Assembly: GCA_963920665.1 (NCBI GenBank)
Contig: OY987265.1
Span: 7,445,001-7,509,000 of the forward strand
DNA length: 64,000 nucleotides
DNA from: Straminergon stramineum
Taxonomy: Eukaryota > Streptophyta > Bryopsida > Hypnales > Calliergonaceae
Direction of reading: 5' to 3'
Shown here: piece after piece, positions 46,641-57,875 of the stretch
Layout of the letters: every line of letters starts with the position of its first letter
How positions within the stretch are numbered: position 1 is the first letter of the stretch
Notes under the pieces: model-generated
What the model was told of the DNA's origin: nothing
The model's input: the letters and a program-made list of their open reading frames with translations, nothing else
Database searches by the model: none
Made by a program: the position numbers and the translations under genes

Positions 46641-47666
46641 AATTAGTGGAGCTCCTGTTGCGGCTGCGCAAGTGTTCGGCTTTGGCGAAGTTGCGCGCTT
46701 CGTTAGTTGGTTGTCGGGTTGACGCTTGGCCGTGCTCGGGACGTCACCTCAAAGCTGGTTAGACGTTCGTTGGGTTCTTGTGAGGTTTGTGTGCGCGGAG
46801 TTGCAAGGAGACGGTAATTACCGGTTTTGAAAAGCCTTCATTCCGTCCTTTGGAAGGGAGAGACGATTTTGCGGACGTCGGTGGAGACGTTCTTGGTTTT
46901 GAGAAGTTTTGAAAAAGTGTTAGGTGTCGTGAACAAGATGTGAGGGAGATGGTGGCTTGGAGGTGAAGCAAGATTAGGTTTGGCGGCGCCATCAGATTCG
47001 GGAGTTGGATGTCTTGTGAGCCATTTTGCTTCGTCTGTGGAAATATGTATTCCGACAGTTTTTGATGTGAGATTGGGTTTTAGAAGTTGAATGTCTTTTG
47101 ACCGGTTTGCGTCGTCTGTGGGAGTACATATTTCAGTAGTTATACATGAGCAAATTGTTGTACTCCAAGAAGTGGCACGGGGGCGATCGTGGGGTGAGGA
47201 ATCTGGTTTTCTTGACGCGTGAGGGTTCGGAGAGGAAGGTCGGCTGTGTTCACACTGATGAGAAACTCTGGACAAGGATGTTTCGACATTACCTTCGCTT
47301 GTGAGGAAGGGGAAGGTTGTTGGAGCAATTCTATTACCTAGGGAAGGAGAAGAACTTAACAGAGACTCTGGCAGGCAGATGCGACTGAGAGGTTGAAGAG
47401 AGCGTGAGCTCGAAGTGTGCTGCTGATTTTATACAAATTCTCCAGACTTCATGTGTTTGCAAAAAGATGATCTGATCATGGTAATGAAGATGTTGCAATC
47501 ACTTGAGCTTTGAAGTTGAATGTCTTTTGGCAGCGACTTTATTACCTAGGGTAAGGAGATCAACAAATACTCCGGCAGGCAGATCCGACAGGTTGAAGAG
47601 AGCGGGACAGAAGCGTGGTGACTACTTTGGAATGTGCTGCTGATTGTGTACAAGTTGGAAAGACTC
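46641..47666 (+). promoter_or_regulatory. Leader region of the F-box/kelch gene with tandem duplications
   Basis: GC-rich sequence directly upstream of the F-box/kelch start, most likely promoter and 5' untranslated region. Two local duplications are visible: about 46999-47060 repeats at 47083-47140 (GTTGAATGTCTTTTG, GCGTCGTCTGTGGGAG), and 47335-47500 repeats at 47550-47718. The second duplicates the start-codon region of the gene. The transcription start is not identified. Confidence 0.5.
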
Positions 47667-47718
47667 ATGTGTTTACAAAGCGATGATCTGAACATAGTAA
47701 TGAAGGTGTTGCAGGATG
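47335..47718 (+). repeat. Tandem duplication (about 215-bp period) spanning the start codon
   Basis: Copy 1 (about 47335-47500) and copy 2 (about 47550-47718) share ATTACCTAGGG, CCGGCAGGCAGAT, GTTGAAGAGAGCG, GTGCTGCTGATT, CATGTGTTT and GTAATGAAG. The true coding start lies in copy 2. Copy 1 therefore carries a decoy of the first codons. Confidence 0.85.
47451..47513 (+). CDS. Upstream ORF mimicking the F-box protein N-terminus
   Basis: ATG 47451 to TGA 47511-47513, 20 codons. The product begins MCLQKDDLIMVMKMLQ, a diverged copy of the main protein's MCLQSDDLNIVMKVLQ, and then stops. It arose from the tandem duplication above and lies 153 bp before the main ATG. If the transcript starts upstream it would act as a uORF; its translation is inferred. 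Confidence 0.45.
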   Translation: MCLQKDDLIMVMKMLQSLEL

Positions 47719-49079
47719 GCAGCAATGGCCGGAACTCATCATCAGCACTGTGCGGCATCTCCTCCCTGAGCTTCGATCAGATTGTGACCATCTTACAGTT
47801 CCTTCCCGTGCAATCCGTAATTGCGTTTGGGCTCACATGTAAGAGGTTCTTGGATATCGCCGAGGGAGACGATCTCTGGGCCTTCATTTGCACTCGCGAA
47901 TGGGGCAGCCGCGCAGTTCAAGCATGGCCGATGCCTGGGAAAGACAAGAAGCGATGGAAGAGAGTTTACAGGCAAATGCTGATGCCCAAGGCTGGTTCGT
48001 GGCGCAAAGTAGACCAGGGCGATGTGTTGCCTGCGCCGCGCGCTTCGCACTCTCTCAACACCGTTGCAGGTAAGGTGACCGTTTTCGGTGGCGGGTGCCA
48101 AGGAGGTCGTCATCTTGACGACACATGGGTCGCTTCTCTCCCCACGGAAATCTCGGAAGGTATTGTGTGGCATCAGAACTCTGTTGGCAGCCCAACTGGA
48201 CGATTCGGCCAAAGTTGCACTGTTGTCAATGACGCCCTTGTGTTGTTTGGGGGGATCACTGACAAAGGAGAGCGTCAATGCGATACTTGGATCAATAGGG
48301 GACTTGGGCGACACGCACGCGAGTATCCTGTGTGGGAGATGCTTGATATTCTAGCGTCGCCTCCTCCCCGCGGGGCTCATGCAGGATCTTATGGTGGAAA
48401 CGATAGGGCAGTCATATTTGGAGGAATTGATTCGGAGGGCAACAGGCTTGGGGATACGTGGCTCTTGGATTTGTCTGAGGGACCTCCAATTTGGCAGGAG
48501 GTCATCACCCCCAGTTCACCACCTGCTCGGTCAGGGCATACACTGACATGGATAGGAGGCAGGAAAATGATCCTCTTTGGTGGACGGGGAACTCGCTTCG
48601 AAGTCTTGAATGATGTTTGGCTACTCGACATGGAGGGTGATTATGCACATTGGGTTGAATTGCGGCCTTGTGAACTCCAGCCTGTGAATGACTGTCCAAC
48701 CGCACGAGCAGGCCACTCTGCCACGCTTCTCTTTGGTGGCAGAATTTTAATTTTTGGAGGTGAGGATGCTCGGAGATCACGGAAAGGGGACGCTTGGGTG
48801 CTTGACCCTAGAGCTGGTGTACAGGTAGGCTATGGATCCTCATGCATGACGAGTTATCCACAGAAATCTTTGACTAAAGACAAATTGGCGCCCCGGTTTT
48901 GGAAGAAACTCAAACAGCGTGGACAGCTTCCCAGGGAGCGGTCCTTCCACGGAGCGTGTGCCCTGGAATCTGGCCATTCCATCCTTGTGTTCGGAGGTAT
49001 GGTCGATGGGGAAATTTTACCAGGTGCTACGGCTCTGGGGTTTGATGCCGAGATGCACGTTCTGCAGTTAGTCCCCTGA
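47667..49079 (+). CDS. F-box/kelch-repeat protein, At1g51550-like
   Basis: Uninterrupted 470-residue frame from ATG 47667 to TGA 49077-49079; ATG 47700 is an alternative start and an in-frame GTG lies at 47634. The F-box covers residues 33-79 (LSFDQIVTILQFLPVQSVIA, TCKRF, DLW, REWG). A beta-propeller follows with six visible kelch blades at about 125-155, 175-207, 232-267, 283-318, 338-374 and 426-451, each with R.GH/SH, FGG and DTW/DVW landmarks. The blade phrases VFGGGCQGGRHLDDTW and VFGGMVDG are nearly those of Arabidopsis At1g51550. Such proteins are the substrate-binding subunit of SCF ubiquitin ligases: the F-box binds SKP1/ASK and the propeller binds the target. The target is unknown. 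The coding part has no intron. Confidence 0.92.
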   Translation: MCLQSDDLNIVMKVLQDGSNGRNSSSALCGISSLSFDQIVTILQFLPVQSVIAFGLTCKRFLDIAEGDDLWAFICTREWGSRAVQAWPMPGKDKKRWKRVYRQMLMPKAGSWRKVDQGDVLPAPRASHSLNTVAGKVTVFGGGCQGGRHLDDTWVASLPTEISEGIVWHQNSVGSPTGRFGQSCTVVNDALVLFGGITDKGERQCDTWINRGLGRHAREYPVWEMLDILASPPPRGAHAGSYGGNDRAVIFGGIDSEGNRLGDTWLLDLSEGPPIWQEVITPSSPPARSGHTLTWIGGRKMILFGGRGTRFEVLNDVWLLDMEGDYAHWVELRPCELQPVNDCPTARAGHSATLLFGGRILIFGGEDARRSRKGDAWVLDPRAGVQVGYGSSCMTSYPQKSLTKDKLAPRFWKKLKQRGQLPRERSFHGACALESGHSILVFGGMVDGEILPGATALGFDAEMHVLQLVP

Positions 49080-50150
49080 CCACCATTGCAGATATCTTCG
49101 TTGTACAAATGGAAAACCCACCTATCGTTGTGAAAAATCATCAGGTGCGAGGTATAATCTGGTATAATGCAAGAGTTTAGAGGTATTACAGTGGTGGTCA
49201 ATAGGAGACCTCGTCTAGGGTTTGGTTTGGCTTTAGATGCTCCAGGTAGGGTGTTGACAGTCTCCATGGGAGACTAATTAACCTGCAACGTCCATCTTGT
49301 ACACATTTTAAGTAAAGCCCTTCTCGGTGAGGGTTACGTCTTGACGCTTACCCTATTGCTGTTTCTTCTTCTGTCAGTCTCCAGATAGGCTTTTGATGGT
49401 TTAAATTAGCACTATTTCCTTCGTTTTATCTGATCTTTTGGTATAAGCTACTGAGTTTACTACACTGAGATTTGAAAATGTACCTAAACGTGTTTTCCTT
49501 TTTGCAGTGTTCGGCTTCCTACTCTTATTCCTGGCTTTCCGATTGTGTTAGACATTAGTATGTCATGGTTTCGCAGAATTTCAGATATTGCTTCTATTTC
49601 GTTGCGTCACGCTGCCACGGGTGCCTGTGGAATGCTGTCCTTGTTGACAAAGGCTGTTGTCAACAATGATTGTCAGGGCGTTCGTGATGTTGATGCTCTC
49701 CTCCTGAAACAAATCCCTTTGTTGGGGTCTCTTAAAAGATATCAAAATATCGCCCAGCTCTATTATGTGTTCTGACTTGGCTTCGTGCAATCCATGTGAT
49801 TTGTTTCTGATTTCATGAGTGTATGTTTTGCGAGTCTGCGCAGCAATTGAGTGAAGCGATGTGGCGACATGCAGTAGAGTGGTCCACACGTCCACCCCCT
49901 CGGCCGTCCACGCTTCTCCAGTTCATGACTTTATTGCTCCACAAAGCCATCATAACTTACAAGGAACATTATCAGCTTTGGGTGGTTTCATTGTTTCTAC
50001 CATGAAAATAAACCTGAAACATCTCGGATTATGTTTTAGCGGCTGAAATCTTTGAGAGCATCTCAAGTGGTCTGTCAAACATGCTCCCAGCCCAGGGAAA
50101 TGTCACGTCCGTGTCGTTTGGGAGCTAATAAACGGATGTCCAGTACCGGT
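49080..50150 (+). other. 3' untranslated/flanking region of the F-box gene
   Basis: GC stays raised until about 50.1 kb and then drops, suggesting that the transcript or its flank extends this far. A possible acceptor (TTTCCTTTTTGCAG) lies at 49494-49507, which would imply a 3' UTR intron. Candidate poly(A) signals are AATAAA at about 50007 and 50128. A 76-codon frame at 49545-49775 has no recognisable domain. Confidence 0.4.
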
Positions 50151-50349
50151 ATATTAGTCTGCTCTTAAATCATTCACCTTCTTCAAACCGATCCTAGAAT
50201 TAAGTCCAAAATGGACATTTATTGGTCCTAAAATCGGTAGATCATACACAATGAATAAATTAAGAATAAAAGGGGAGTACATTGAAATTTGTAAGAGATC
50301 ACTTTAAGGTTTAAATGTAGATGTTTCAAGCATGTGGTTTAATCCAATT

Positions 50350-51480
50350 TTAACCTTAGATTGCTTTAATGTCCAAAAAGTGGACAATGAAGAGATTGAA
50401 ATTGTTATATCTTCTCATTGTTGCTTGGATGAAAGTCATCCTAATTTGTGGAGATACTTTATCAAGTTGTTGTCTTGTTCCAAGGTTGGATTTGGTATTA
50501 CCAAAGTACTATTTTTCTCAAATTACAAATGTGCAAGTATGTCAAGTAGTCAAATTGCATTGACTTTAGTTCAAAATTGGATTTGCCAACATCAAGTCAC
50601 AAATTTTAAGAGCACAATTTTTTTTAAAAATCACCATGTCAAGAGAACCTCATTTCAAATCCATTTCAACAAATTTTACTCAAAAAATGATACTCCCTTT
50701 GTCCCAAAATGATCTTCTTGTTAGACAAAGTGTTCTAGATTAAGGCTAAAAATAACATTTTTAAAACCCATATCATAGTGTAAGTAGGGCTTAGTGCACT
50801 CCTAATGTCTTAAAAATTTTGAGTTTCAAAACCATTTTCAAAGTGTAGTTTTGGAGTATTGAAAAGTGAATTTTAGGGGGCATTTTCAAGGAGCACCACT
50901 AGGCACATAGTTGTTGAATTTGAGGTTGTTATTTTGTAAGTAGTTAGTATAGGCCCAAGACCATATGTGAACCTTTGCACCACCTCCTAAAGCTTCATCT
51001 CCTTCAATCAAGTAATACTCAAAGAAGTGCAAAAAATAAGAACGAACAATGTTGATTGACTCCTTTAGTCATTCAATTTGTCTTTTGATTAATGATTTCA
51101 TGGATGGAAAGGAAACTATTACTTGGAGTTGTTTTGCCAGTCCCATGTAGCAATTGAAAGTTGAATTTGACCAATTCTCAATATCACAAACTACAACAAG
51201 AAGATCATTTTGGGACAAAAAATTGAGGCCAATAGGAAGATCATTTTGGGACAGAGAGAGTTATATTTTTCTTGTAATCAAATGAAGAAGGAATTTTGAA
51301 ATTTTCCTTTCAAAATTTATAAAAAAATATTGATGATAGCATTGGTGAATCTAACTATATAGATGGAATCTACAACTTATATTTGTATGTCAATTCCAAA
51401 ATATGCTTCCAAATAGCACTTTATAATGATTTTTCTTGAATTGTGGATTTTGGAGATGAATCTAGATGTTCCAAAGTTAA
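50350..51480. mobile_element. TTAA-family element interrupted by a Stowaway-like MITE
   Basis: It is homologous to 13275-13846: shared GTTGGATTTGGT.TTACCAAA, AAATCACCATGT.AAGAGAA, ATTCCAAAATATGCTTC and AGCACTTTATAATGATTTTT. The ends are TTAACCTTAGATTGC at 50350 and CCAAAGTTAA at 51480. The inner 50691-51263 is an insertion absent from the other copy. Confidence 0.7.
50691..51263. mobile_element. Stowaway-like (Tc1/mariner) MITE nested in the TTAA element
   Basis: TA is followed by CTCCCTTTGTCCCAAAATGATC. The other end, reverse complemented, gives CTCTCTCTGTCCCAAAATGATC and TA. Stowaway elements characteristically begin CTCCCTCCGT with a TA duplication. The homologous site at about 13632 (in 13275-13846) is uninterrupted around a single TA, giving a natural empty site. 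A short internal end duplication (GAAGATCATTTTGGGACA twice) lies near 51198-51255. Confidence 0.8.
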
Positions 51481-53797
51481 ATGCACTCATAAGTGGAAAT
51501 TCTTGAATTACATTGAAAGTTGGCAAGCCAACTACTTTTTTATGAATGAAAAACTATGAATTTAATTTGACACAAGTATAGTTGCATTTAGGACCATGGT
51601 TTTTTTATTTATTGCAAATCCGCATGCTTGTATGTGTTTTCCCATCTCTCATTATAGGCTATGTGTGTATATTTTTTGCCAAATCTACTATCATAAATAG
51701 GTGCCTAGGAATAAAATCTTTGAAAATTCATAAGTAATTTTGTAATGCTTGAAAAAATATGAAACCACTTGTTTTCTAAACTACATGTATTTTTCTTTCT
51801 CTAAGAAATAAACCAAAAATATTCTCGTCTATGGAAGCCCATGAAAAAAGAGGACCAACCCTTAAATGGTTGCTTTAAGAGCAAACTACCTTAGTATGCC
51901 ATCATTCCAGGTGTTTTCCTTTGAGTTAGCTTTCCAACATCCACTTACTGAAAACAAAAACAACAAGATTATTGGTGATGAACAATCCCCTACCTAGACT
52001 TGTCTTTGGGAGAAGATGCAATTCATTCTACTTCAACATCTCACAATGGGCATAGGAAAGATGGAGTTGTAACCTCTAAACTTGTTGTAGTATAGTAAAA
52101 TTTACTTTTTAGGTTTATTTTTAACTTATTTATAGAAAAGTTATAGAAAAGTAGGAAAAAGTAGTAGAAAAATAGTAGAAAAATAATTTAAAATAAAAAG
52201 TAGAAAAAATAAATAAAAGTAAAAGTAAAAAATAGTTTAAGCTTTTATAGTGTGATTAGGGTAAAGGGATGAATTGGGCATGAATTCAAATGAAAAATTA
52301 AAAGAAAGGATGAAAGGGGTGTGGAGTGGATGAATGGGACACAAGATTGAATGAAAAATTAAAAGAAAGGATGAATGGGTGCCAAATTGGATGATTGGGG
52401 CACCACCACCATCTTCCTCCCTTTAAAAACTGAAAATTAAAAAATTAAAAGTTTAGTGTTTTCGGGTAGAATCACTCGTTTTCGTGTGTAGTTTTCTCGC
52501 AATTGTAATTCAAACATTTTTTTTCTGTAAATTGTCGTGTGTAAATCATGTAAATCTATGTGTGTGTGTTTGGCTTTGCAAATCTTGTGAATGGTTTTCT
52601 TGCATTGTGGATTCTGTGAGACAGTCAAATTTTGAATTCAAGTTTCAATGACAATTTCCAACATTCAATTTTAAAAATCCTAAACTTAGCGCTGCATGAT
52701 TGGAGCACTTTGGAGGAGAGACGTGGCGTATGCAGAATTCCGGAGCTAACTGATGAACAAGAAATTACAAATTTGTTTAATTCAAGATGGGGATGATGAA
52801 GCGCGTGCACATAGGCGCAGAGGAGATCAGTCAGAGAGAGGTTGATCCGAGAGTTTGAGTTTTGGAGTTCCGATGTGTGAATTTTAATTTGTGAATCATT
52901 GAGCCTGAGTGAATCTACCAAAAATTTCAGAGATTGAACTAGTTTGATCAGAATTGTTGTCTGCAGGAATCAAGTATAAGAAGTCGCATCAAGCGCGGGG
53001 GACGAATTAGGGATTTGGTCGACGCAGCCTAAAATGCACACGTGATAGGGTGTGGCGTGGGGCTATAGGTCCCCTTATCCACGGTTACAAGACTGCAACT
53101 CACGGTCATTGGACTGAACGACTTACCTTGTGGTTTTGGACTTGTTGTTCTAAGACTTGTTGTCCAAATCTTAAAGAAGGAGAAAGCTAAGGACCAAAAT
53201 CTAGTACTAGTCCTAAACATTTCATACTTCTGCATATTGGACCTATTGACCACTGTGACAGACCCGTTTAGGCATTTTGCATTTAGATTTGAAAACCTCA
53301 TGGTGAGCAATTACTGGACATGTTGACCCTAACATAAAAAGGTTTAATTAATGAATTATTTGTACTACTTTAAAAGTATTATCTTGCATATATGATTAGG
53401 TCATAGAGTATGCATAAATATAAGACTTGTTGACCAACCTAACCTGTTGCCATTCCCTCAGAACATTATGTAGGACTATGACGGTCATACCATTGTGTCT
53501 ACATACATAAGTAATGGATTGCCAACCGAATTGAGAGAACCTAGGAATAAGGGTGGGGAAAGAAAGAGAAAAAGAATAGACAATTGTTTCTCGGTAGGTT
53601 GTTTGAGATTAGTTTACATATTACTTACATCTACTTGAAAAAGTGACATTAGACACATATACGATAGACTATGTTGGCTTATCCTTGGATGAACCCCTAT
53701 ACTAAAAGGTGCTTTGTGGAAAAAGTAAAGTTTAAGTGAAAAAGTACCTTACACTTGCCATCTCGTAGAATTAGTTTTCACTTTTTAGGATACTTCA
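51481..53797. other. Intergenic DNA with low-complexity and short tandem repeats
   Basis: At 52130-52230 there is an A/G-rich run of AAAAGTAG type. At 52285-52380 a 58-bp unit containing AATGAAAAATTAAAAGAAAG occurs twice. From 52440 to 53330 GC is raised, with minus-strand frames of 93-98 codons (52625-52921, 53029-53310) that I do not recognise; a fragment of a retroelement is possible but unsupported. Confidence 0.4.
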
Positions 53798-54758
53798 TTA
53801 ACTCCTAAAGGACCAAGTGTCTATTCAATGTATGCAAGAAATCTTGGGTAGGTTCCTACAAAGTCATTTTTAGTCGAATGTTCACTAAATTTGGAACCAA
53901 TGTGTAAACATGTACCTCCTTGGTAGGAAGCTAATTTTTTCCCAATCTAGTACTTGGATTATAAGTTATGTTGCCTTGAACTTTTTAGGCAACTTGGATA
54001 TTTTAGGAATCTTTTGGAAATCTTTTGTAAGAAAGCTCATCAACTTTTGAAATTTGGTATGCACATATCTAATAAAATATGGCATACATTTTTCTAGAGA
54101 AAAAAACAATTCTAGTCCTCAAATCACATTCTAAGAGGAGTCAAACTTCTTTAGCTATGTTGAGGTGGTTTCAAGAAAAAAGATTTTCATCTAACTTCAA
54201 GTCCTATTATCTTGCAATCAATGAAGTCAAAATTCTTGAAATTTTTTCTACATATTCAAAATATTTGTCTCTTACTCTTCACCATTTGGATTTCAAATAA
54301 AAAATTTTCACATTGCACAAGAAATCATCAAAAAATGACTAGTGTACTACCAATTCATTTTGTGTCCTTCCATTGCAAAGTAATTTAGAGTAAGCTAGAG
54401 TCCATATTTGCTTCTAAATTTTTTCATGAGTGAACCTAACATCATATACTTAAGAATGGTCAAAATTCTCATTTTCGTGAAGGGCAAAAATTTTACTCCA
54501 AAAGGGCCTGAAGTTTGCTGATCCTGTTTTGCAAGAATGAAAAAAAGTTTTTTCTCACTTCAAACATTAAGATCTTTCAATCCACGCTGTCAAATGGGCT
54601 GAAATTTTTTCTACACTCTAGTAAAATACTTTACTTCATTTTTGTATGGTTGAAGTTTCAAAAAAAAGTTTCAACTTTTATTTTTGAATAACACACCAAG
54701 AAAACATAATTTTTGACAAGGTCTCCATGAAAACCCACCTCCATCCTTTAGGGGTTAA
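53798..54758 (+). mobile_element. TTAA-family element, 961-bp type (most complete copy)
   Basis: Left end TTAACTCCTAAAGGACCAAG at 53798; right end, reverse complemented, TTAACCCCTAAAGGATGG at 54758. It aligns with 39213-38371 (reverse) over most of its length and with the deleted copy at 11655-12229. It contains a 73-codon plus-strand frame (54079-54300) conserved with 38722-38958. The right TTAA is shared with the next element. Confidence 0.7.
54079..54300 (+). CDS. Small open frame conserved in two TTAA elements
   Basis: ATG to TAA, 73 codons, partner of 38722-38958 on the other strand. Shared residues include ILVLK, SLAML/LLAML, FSSNFKSYY and VKILEIFS. Basic and aromatic-rich; not a recognisable transposase domain. 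Listed because the same frame stays open in two diverged copies. Confidence 0.25.
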   Translation: MAYIFLEKKTILVLKSHSKRSQTSLAMLRWFQEKRFSSNFKSYYLAINEVKILEIFSTYSKYLSLTLHHLDFK

Positions 54759-54978
54759 CCCTAAAAGGACAAACTAGTGAATGGAAATCACCACTTTTGG
54801 AATCGTGTGACATCATCTATTTAAAAAAATATTCAGTGGAGGTCAAATTGTTGTGCAAGATCTCTCCTTTTCGCACAAAATTCCCAGGATGAACAATTGC
54901 ACTTTAATTTGTCTTACATAGGAAGATTCTTTGTCATCCATTGAACAAAGAATTTCCTAGGCATCATTTAAGGGTTAA
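54755..54978 (+). mobile_element. TTAA-family MITE, 230-bp type
   Basis: Left end TTAACCCTAAAAGGACAAAC, right end AAGGGTTAA at 54978. It aligns with 59130-59336 (same strand) and the reverse copies at 43958 and 45636. Conserved inner landmarks are GAGGTCAAA, GGATGAACAATTGCA, TACATAGGAAGATTCTTT and TCATCCATTG. Confidence 0.75.
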
Positions 54979-55016
54979 GCCAAACGATTGCGGCAATTGT
55001 AAAAATTTCATCCCTT

Positions 55017-55562
55017 TTAACCCCTAAAGGACTAGGCATTTAAATTTTGAACAACAAATGAACACAAACAAATCCCAAGCACATATAAATGTGTTTTTCC
55101 ATCCATCATTTGTTTTGAAGAATCGTGAATTAGTTTGTTTACATTTATAAGATATACATTATGAAGACTATGCTTTGCAAATATTCTAATATTCAATAGG
55201 TGTTGATAGGTTTGGCCTCAAAAAATGACCCTTAAAAAATGACTTGAATAAAAAATAAAAATAAAAATATTCAAAAATCACTATGATTAGAACTTAAAAT
55301 TTTGAACTTCAAGGAGTTTTTTTTTATGTAAATCACAAATATTACATCTATGATTGATTTTAGAAGGAATTTTCAATTGTTGGCTTCAATTTTTATTGAA
55401 AAATATTGGTTTGTTTATTAGTTGATTTGACCATATGGATATGATCTACAAATCATGATTTACAACTATTGTTTGAGAGTCATCATTAAATTATTATTCG
55501 AAGTTCCATTTCATAATACATCTTCACAATTTTGAAAATCTGGACTACCCCATGGTTTTTAA
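55017..55562. mobile_element. Diverged TTAA-terminated element
   Basis: Left end TTAACCCCTAAAGGACTAGG at 55017; right TTAA at 55559-55562 with eroded inner sequence. Weak similarity to the right half of 13275-13846 (TTTTAGAAGGAATTTT, GGAT.TGATCTACAAA). Confidence 0.45.
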
Positions 55563-55585
55563 GAGGTTCAAGCCTAGTATCCTAT

Positions 55586-56310
55586 GTGTCATGACCCTTG
55601 TCACAACTCTTTGATGGATGAATGCATTGATGGATGAGATAATTTTGATGATTGTGTCATGACCTTCATGTCATGACCTTTGATGGATCAATGCATTGAT
55701 GGATAAACTAATCCATGATGAAATGTGCACTAGTGGACAAGCAGAGATTGCCTGGAGATAGATTTCTCCAAATGGTGAATTTGTATGCTGGAATCAAACA
55801 ACTCCAGTTGAATGACAAGGATATTGGATTGCTTGGAGATAGACATCTCCAAATGATGGATTTATGTAGTGGAGTTAGACAACTCCACTTGGATGACTAG
55901 TGTACTGGATGTAGACAATTCTCAAAGGATGATAAGTGTGATGGAACTTGGAGTTAGATAAACTCCAAGTAGAAGATCAAGATGTGGATAAGAAATAGAT
56001 TGCATGAGATATGATCTAGAGAAGTACAACTAAGATCTTTACTTTAATGGATGGTTCTAGATGGAACCAAGAATAGAAGTTTAAAGATAGAAAAGAAGTC
56101 TTAGTCTATTTTAAAGACTAATAGTCTTTATTGATAGTCTCTAGTATATAAGAAGAGCTCAGGGGTGAGGAGACTATCTTTTGAGATTAATCTCTCTCTA
56201 TGGTCAGGTGGTTTGAATTCTTTGTAAAACATTTTGTTAATGAGTATATTTTGTGTCATTAATTGGAGTCTACTGTGGGAGGTACGTAACACTACGTAAC
56301 ATCAATTCAT
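55586..56310 (+). mobile_element. Possible solo LTR
   Basis: The stretch begins TGTGTCATGACCC and ends TACGTAACA, with a TATA-like TATATAAG at 56145-56152 and a T-rich segment after it. Its left half contains degenerate repeats (CTTGGAGATAGACATCTCC-like). No second LTR, primer-binding site or convincing 5-bp duplication was found. Confidence 0.25.
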
Positions 56311-56575
56311 TGGCATTGTAAGAGGGAATTGCTAGAGATGCTTATAAGTTACATAGGGTTTACTTCCATGTACCTAGATTTCAAAAATGGCTTTGGCTCT
56401 ATTGACGTTTTGCATTAAATTGACAAGTGTAGTTAATCTAGCTAGTTAATATTTAAGAAAAGTCATATGGCATTGCTATATCAATGGAAGTTCGAGTAGT
56501 TGTAGCACTCAAAAAGCCATAATGAAGGACAAAGCCTCTTGCAATTGCTTCTTTGTTATGATTTCTTAACCCCTA

Positions 56576-57563
56576 AAGATTCAAAGTCCTTGAATGTTTT
56601 TTTTCGAATTTTGGTCAAGTTCCTATGATGTCAAATTTTATTGTGATTTATGAAACCTTTTTTGTAGGGAGGAAAATATACTAGCTTTTTGGAGTATTTT
56701 TATGTCATTTGGTGCTTAGGAAAAAAATCGTAATCTACATTCAGAATACTCGACTATGAGCAATTGAAAAAATGAAAATACTCTAAATTTCTTTCTTTCT
56801 TTTTACTTATAGAATATATTTGTCTCTTTTTTAGAGCTTTGATTCATTCCATTTGGATAAGTAATGTGAAAGTTACAAAGAGTCCTATTTATGGGCAATT
56901 AAGACATCTTTCAAAAAAAGTAAGTATTGGATTTGTTTTGAAACTAAATTTTATTAATTTTTCAAAACCAAATTGTCAATACAATGTAGATTACAATCTA
57001 AAACAATCCCAACATTAGGATTGACATGTTTCAATTCCTAATTTGAACTATTAATGATTCCTTCTATCTCATAATCACTTCTATTTATTAATCTTTTCAA
57101 GAATGAAAAAGTGTTATTCTCATGGAGGGTAGCTATTACGTGAGCATAAGATTGTGAGTGGCCGATGAGTTTACAATACTATACATCTATATTATAGGTG
57201 TCTATACCATAGAAATCATCTATGATTATAGGATATATATGTTACAAATACCCTTATTATAGGTGTTTATGATACATACACCTTCTATAGTATGTGGTAT
57301 CTATATTGTAGGTACCTATAATGTAGACTCAATGCTCAGAAGCTCACATTCTTGGGCTCACATACTAGCACCGTTGTATTCTCATGCAAGTCTTCTATAA
57401 GATTTTATGTTTGAATATGCAATTTTCAATTGTATTTTATTTCAATTGTTTCTCTTTGCACCAAAAATGATAGTTTTGAAGGGTTTTTTTGTTGAACAAT
57501 AGTCATGAACATTTGGGGTTCAGAATGATGTAATCATCTTTAGTTCAAGCACTTAGGGGTTAA
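56576..57563. mobile_element. Possible TTAA-terminated element (988 bp)
   Basis: Left end TTAACCCCTAAAGATTC at 56576; right end, reverse complemented, TTAACCCCTAAGTGCTTG at 57563. Inside, 57165-57335 is a degenerate array of TATTATAGGTGTCTATA-like units. No second copy in the window, so the pairing is provisional. A further TTAAATCCTAAAGGACTAG end starts at 57560. Confidence 0.45.
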
Positions 57564-57875
57564 ATCCTAAAGGACTAGTTCTATGACCATATAGTCAAAT
57601 ATCATTTTCAAGACTATTTTGACCATTTAATGTATATAAGAATATTCAAATTTCATTATTTGAGACTATATGTTTCACATTCAATGTGAAAATTTTCACA
57701 TAATTTCACTAAAAAAATTTGACTTCATTGAAAAAAGAAGAGTAAATTTGTGAATACAACAAAAAAATATTAAATTAAATTAAAATATTTTATTGAAGAC
57801 ATGTGCAACAATAAAGAATAGTATCAAAGTTTCTCAAGTAATTATTTTCTTTTTTACACTTTGAACTCCTTGAAC

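Noticed and set aside
47634..47666. Longer F-box protein starting at GTG 47634
   Set aside because: Non-ATG start with no supporting context; ATG 47667 is 33 bases downstream and fits the duplicated start region.
55586..56310. Complete LTR retrotransposon
   Set aside because: Only one LTR-like stretch was found, without primer-binding site, polypurine tract or internal domains; kept only as a possible solo LTR.
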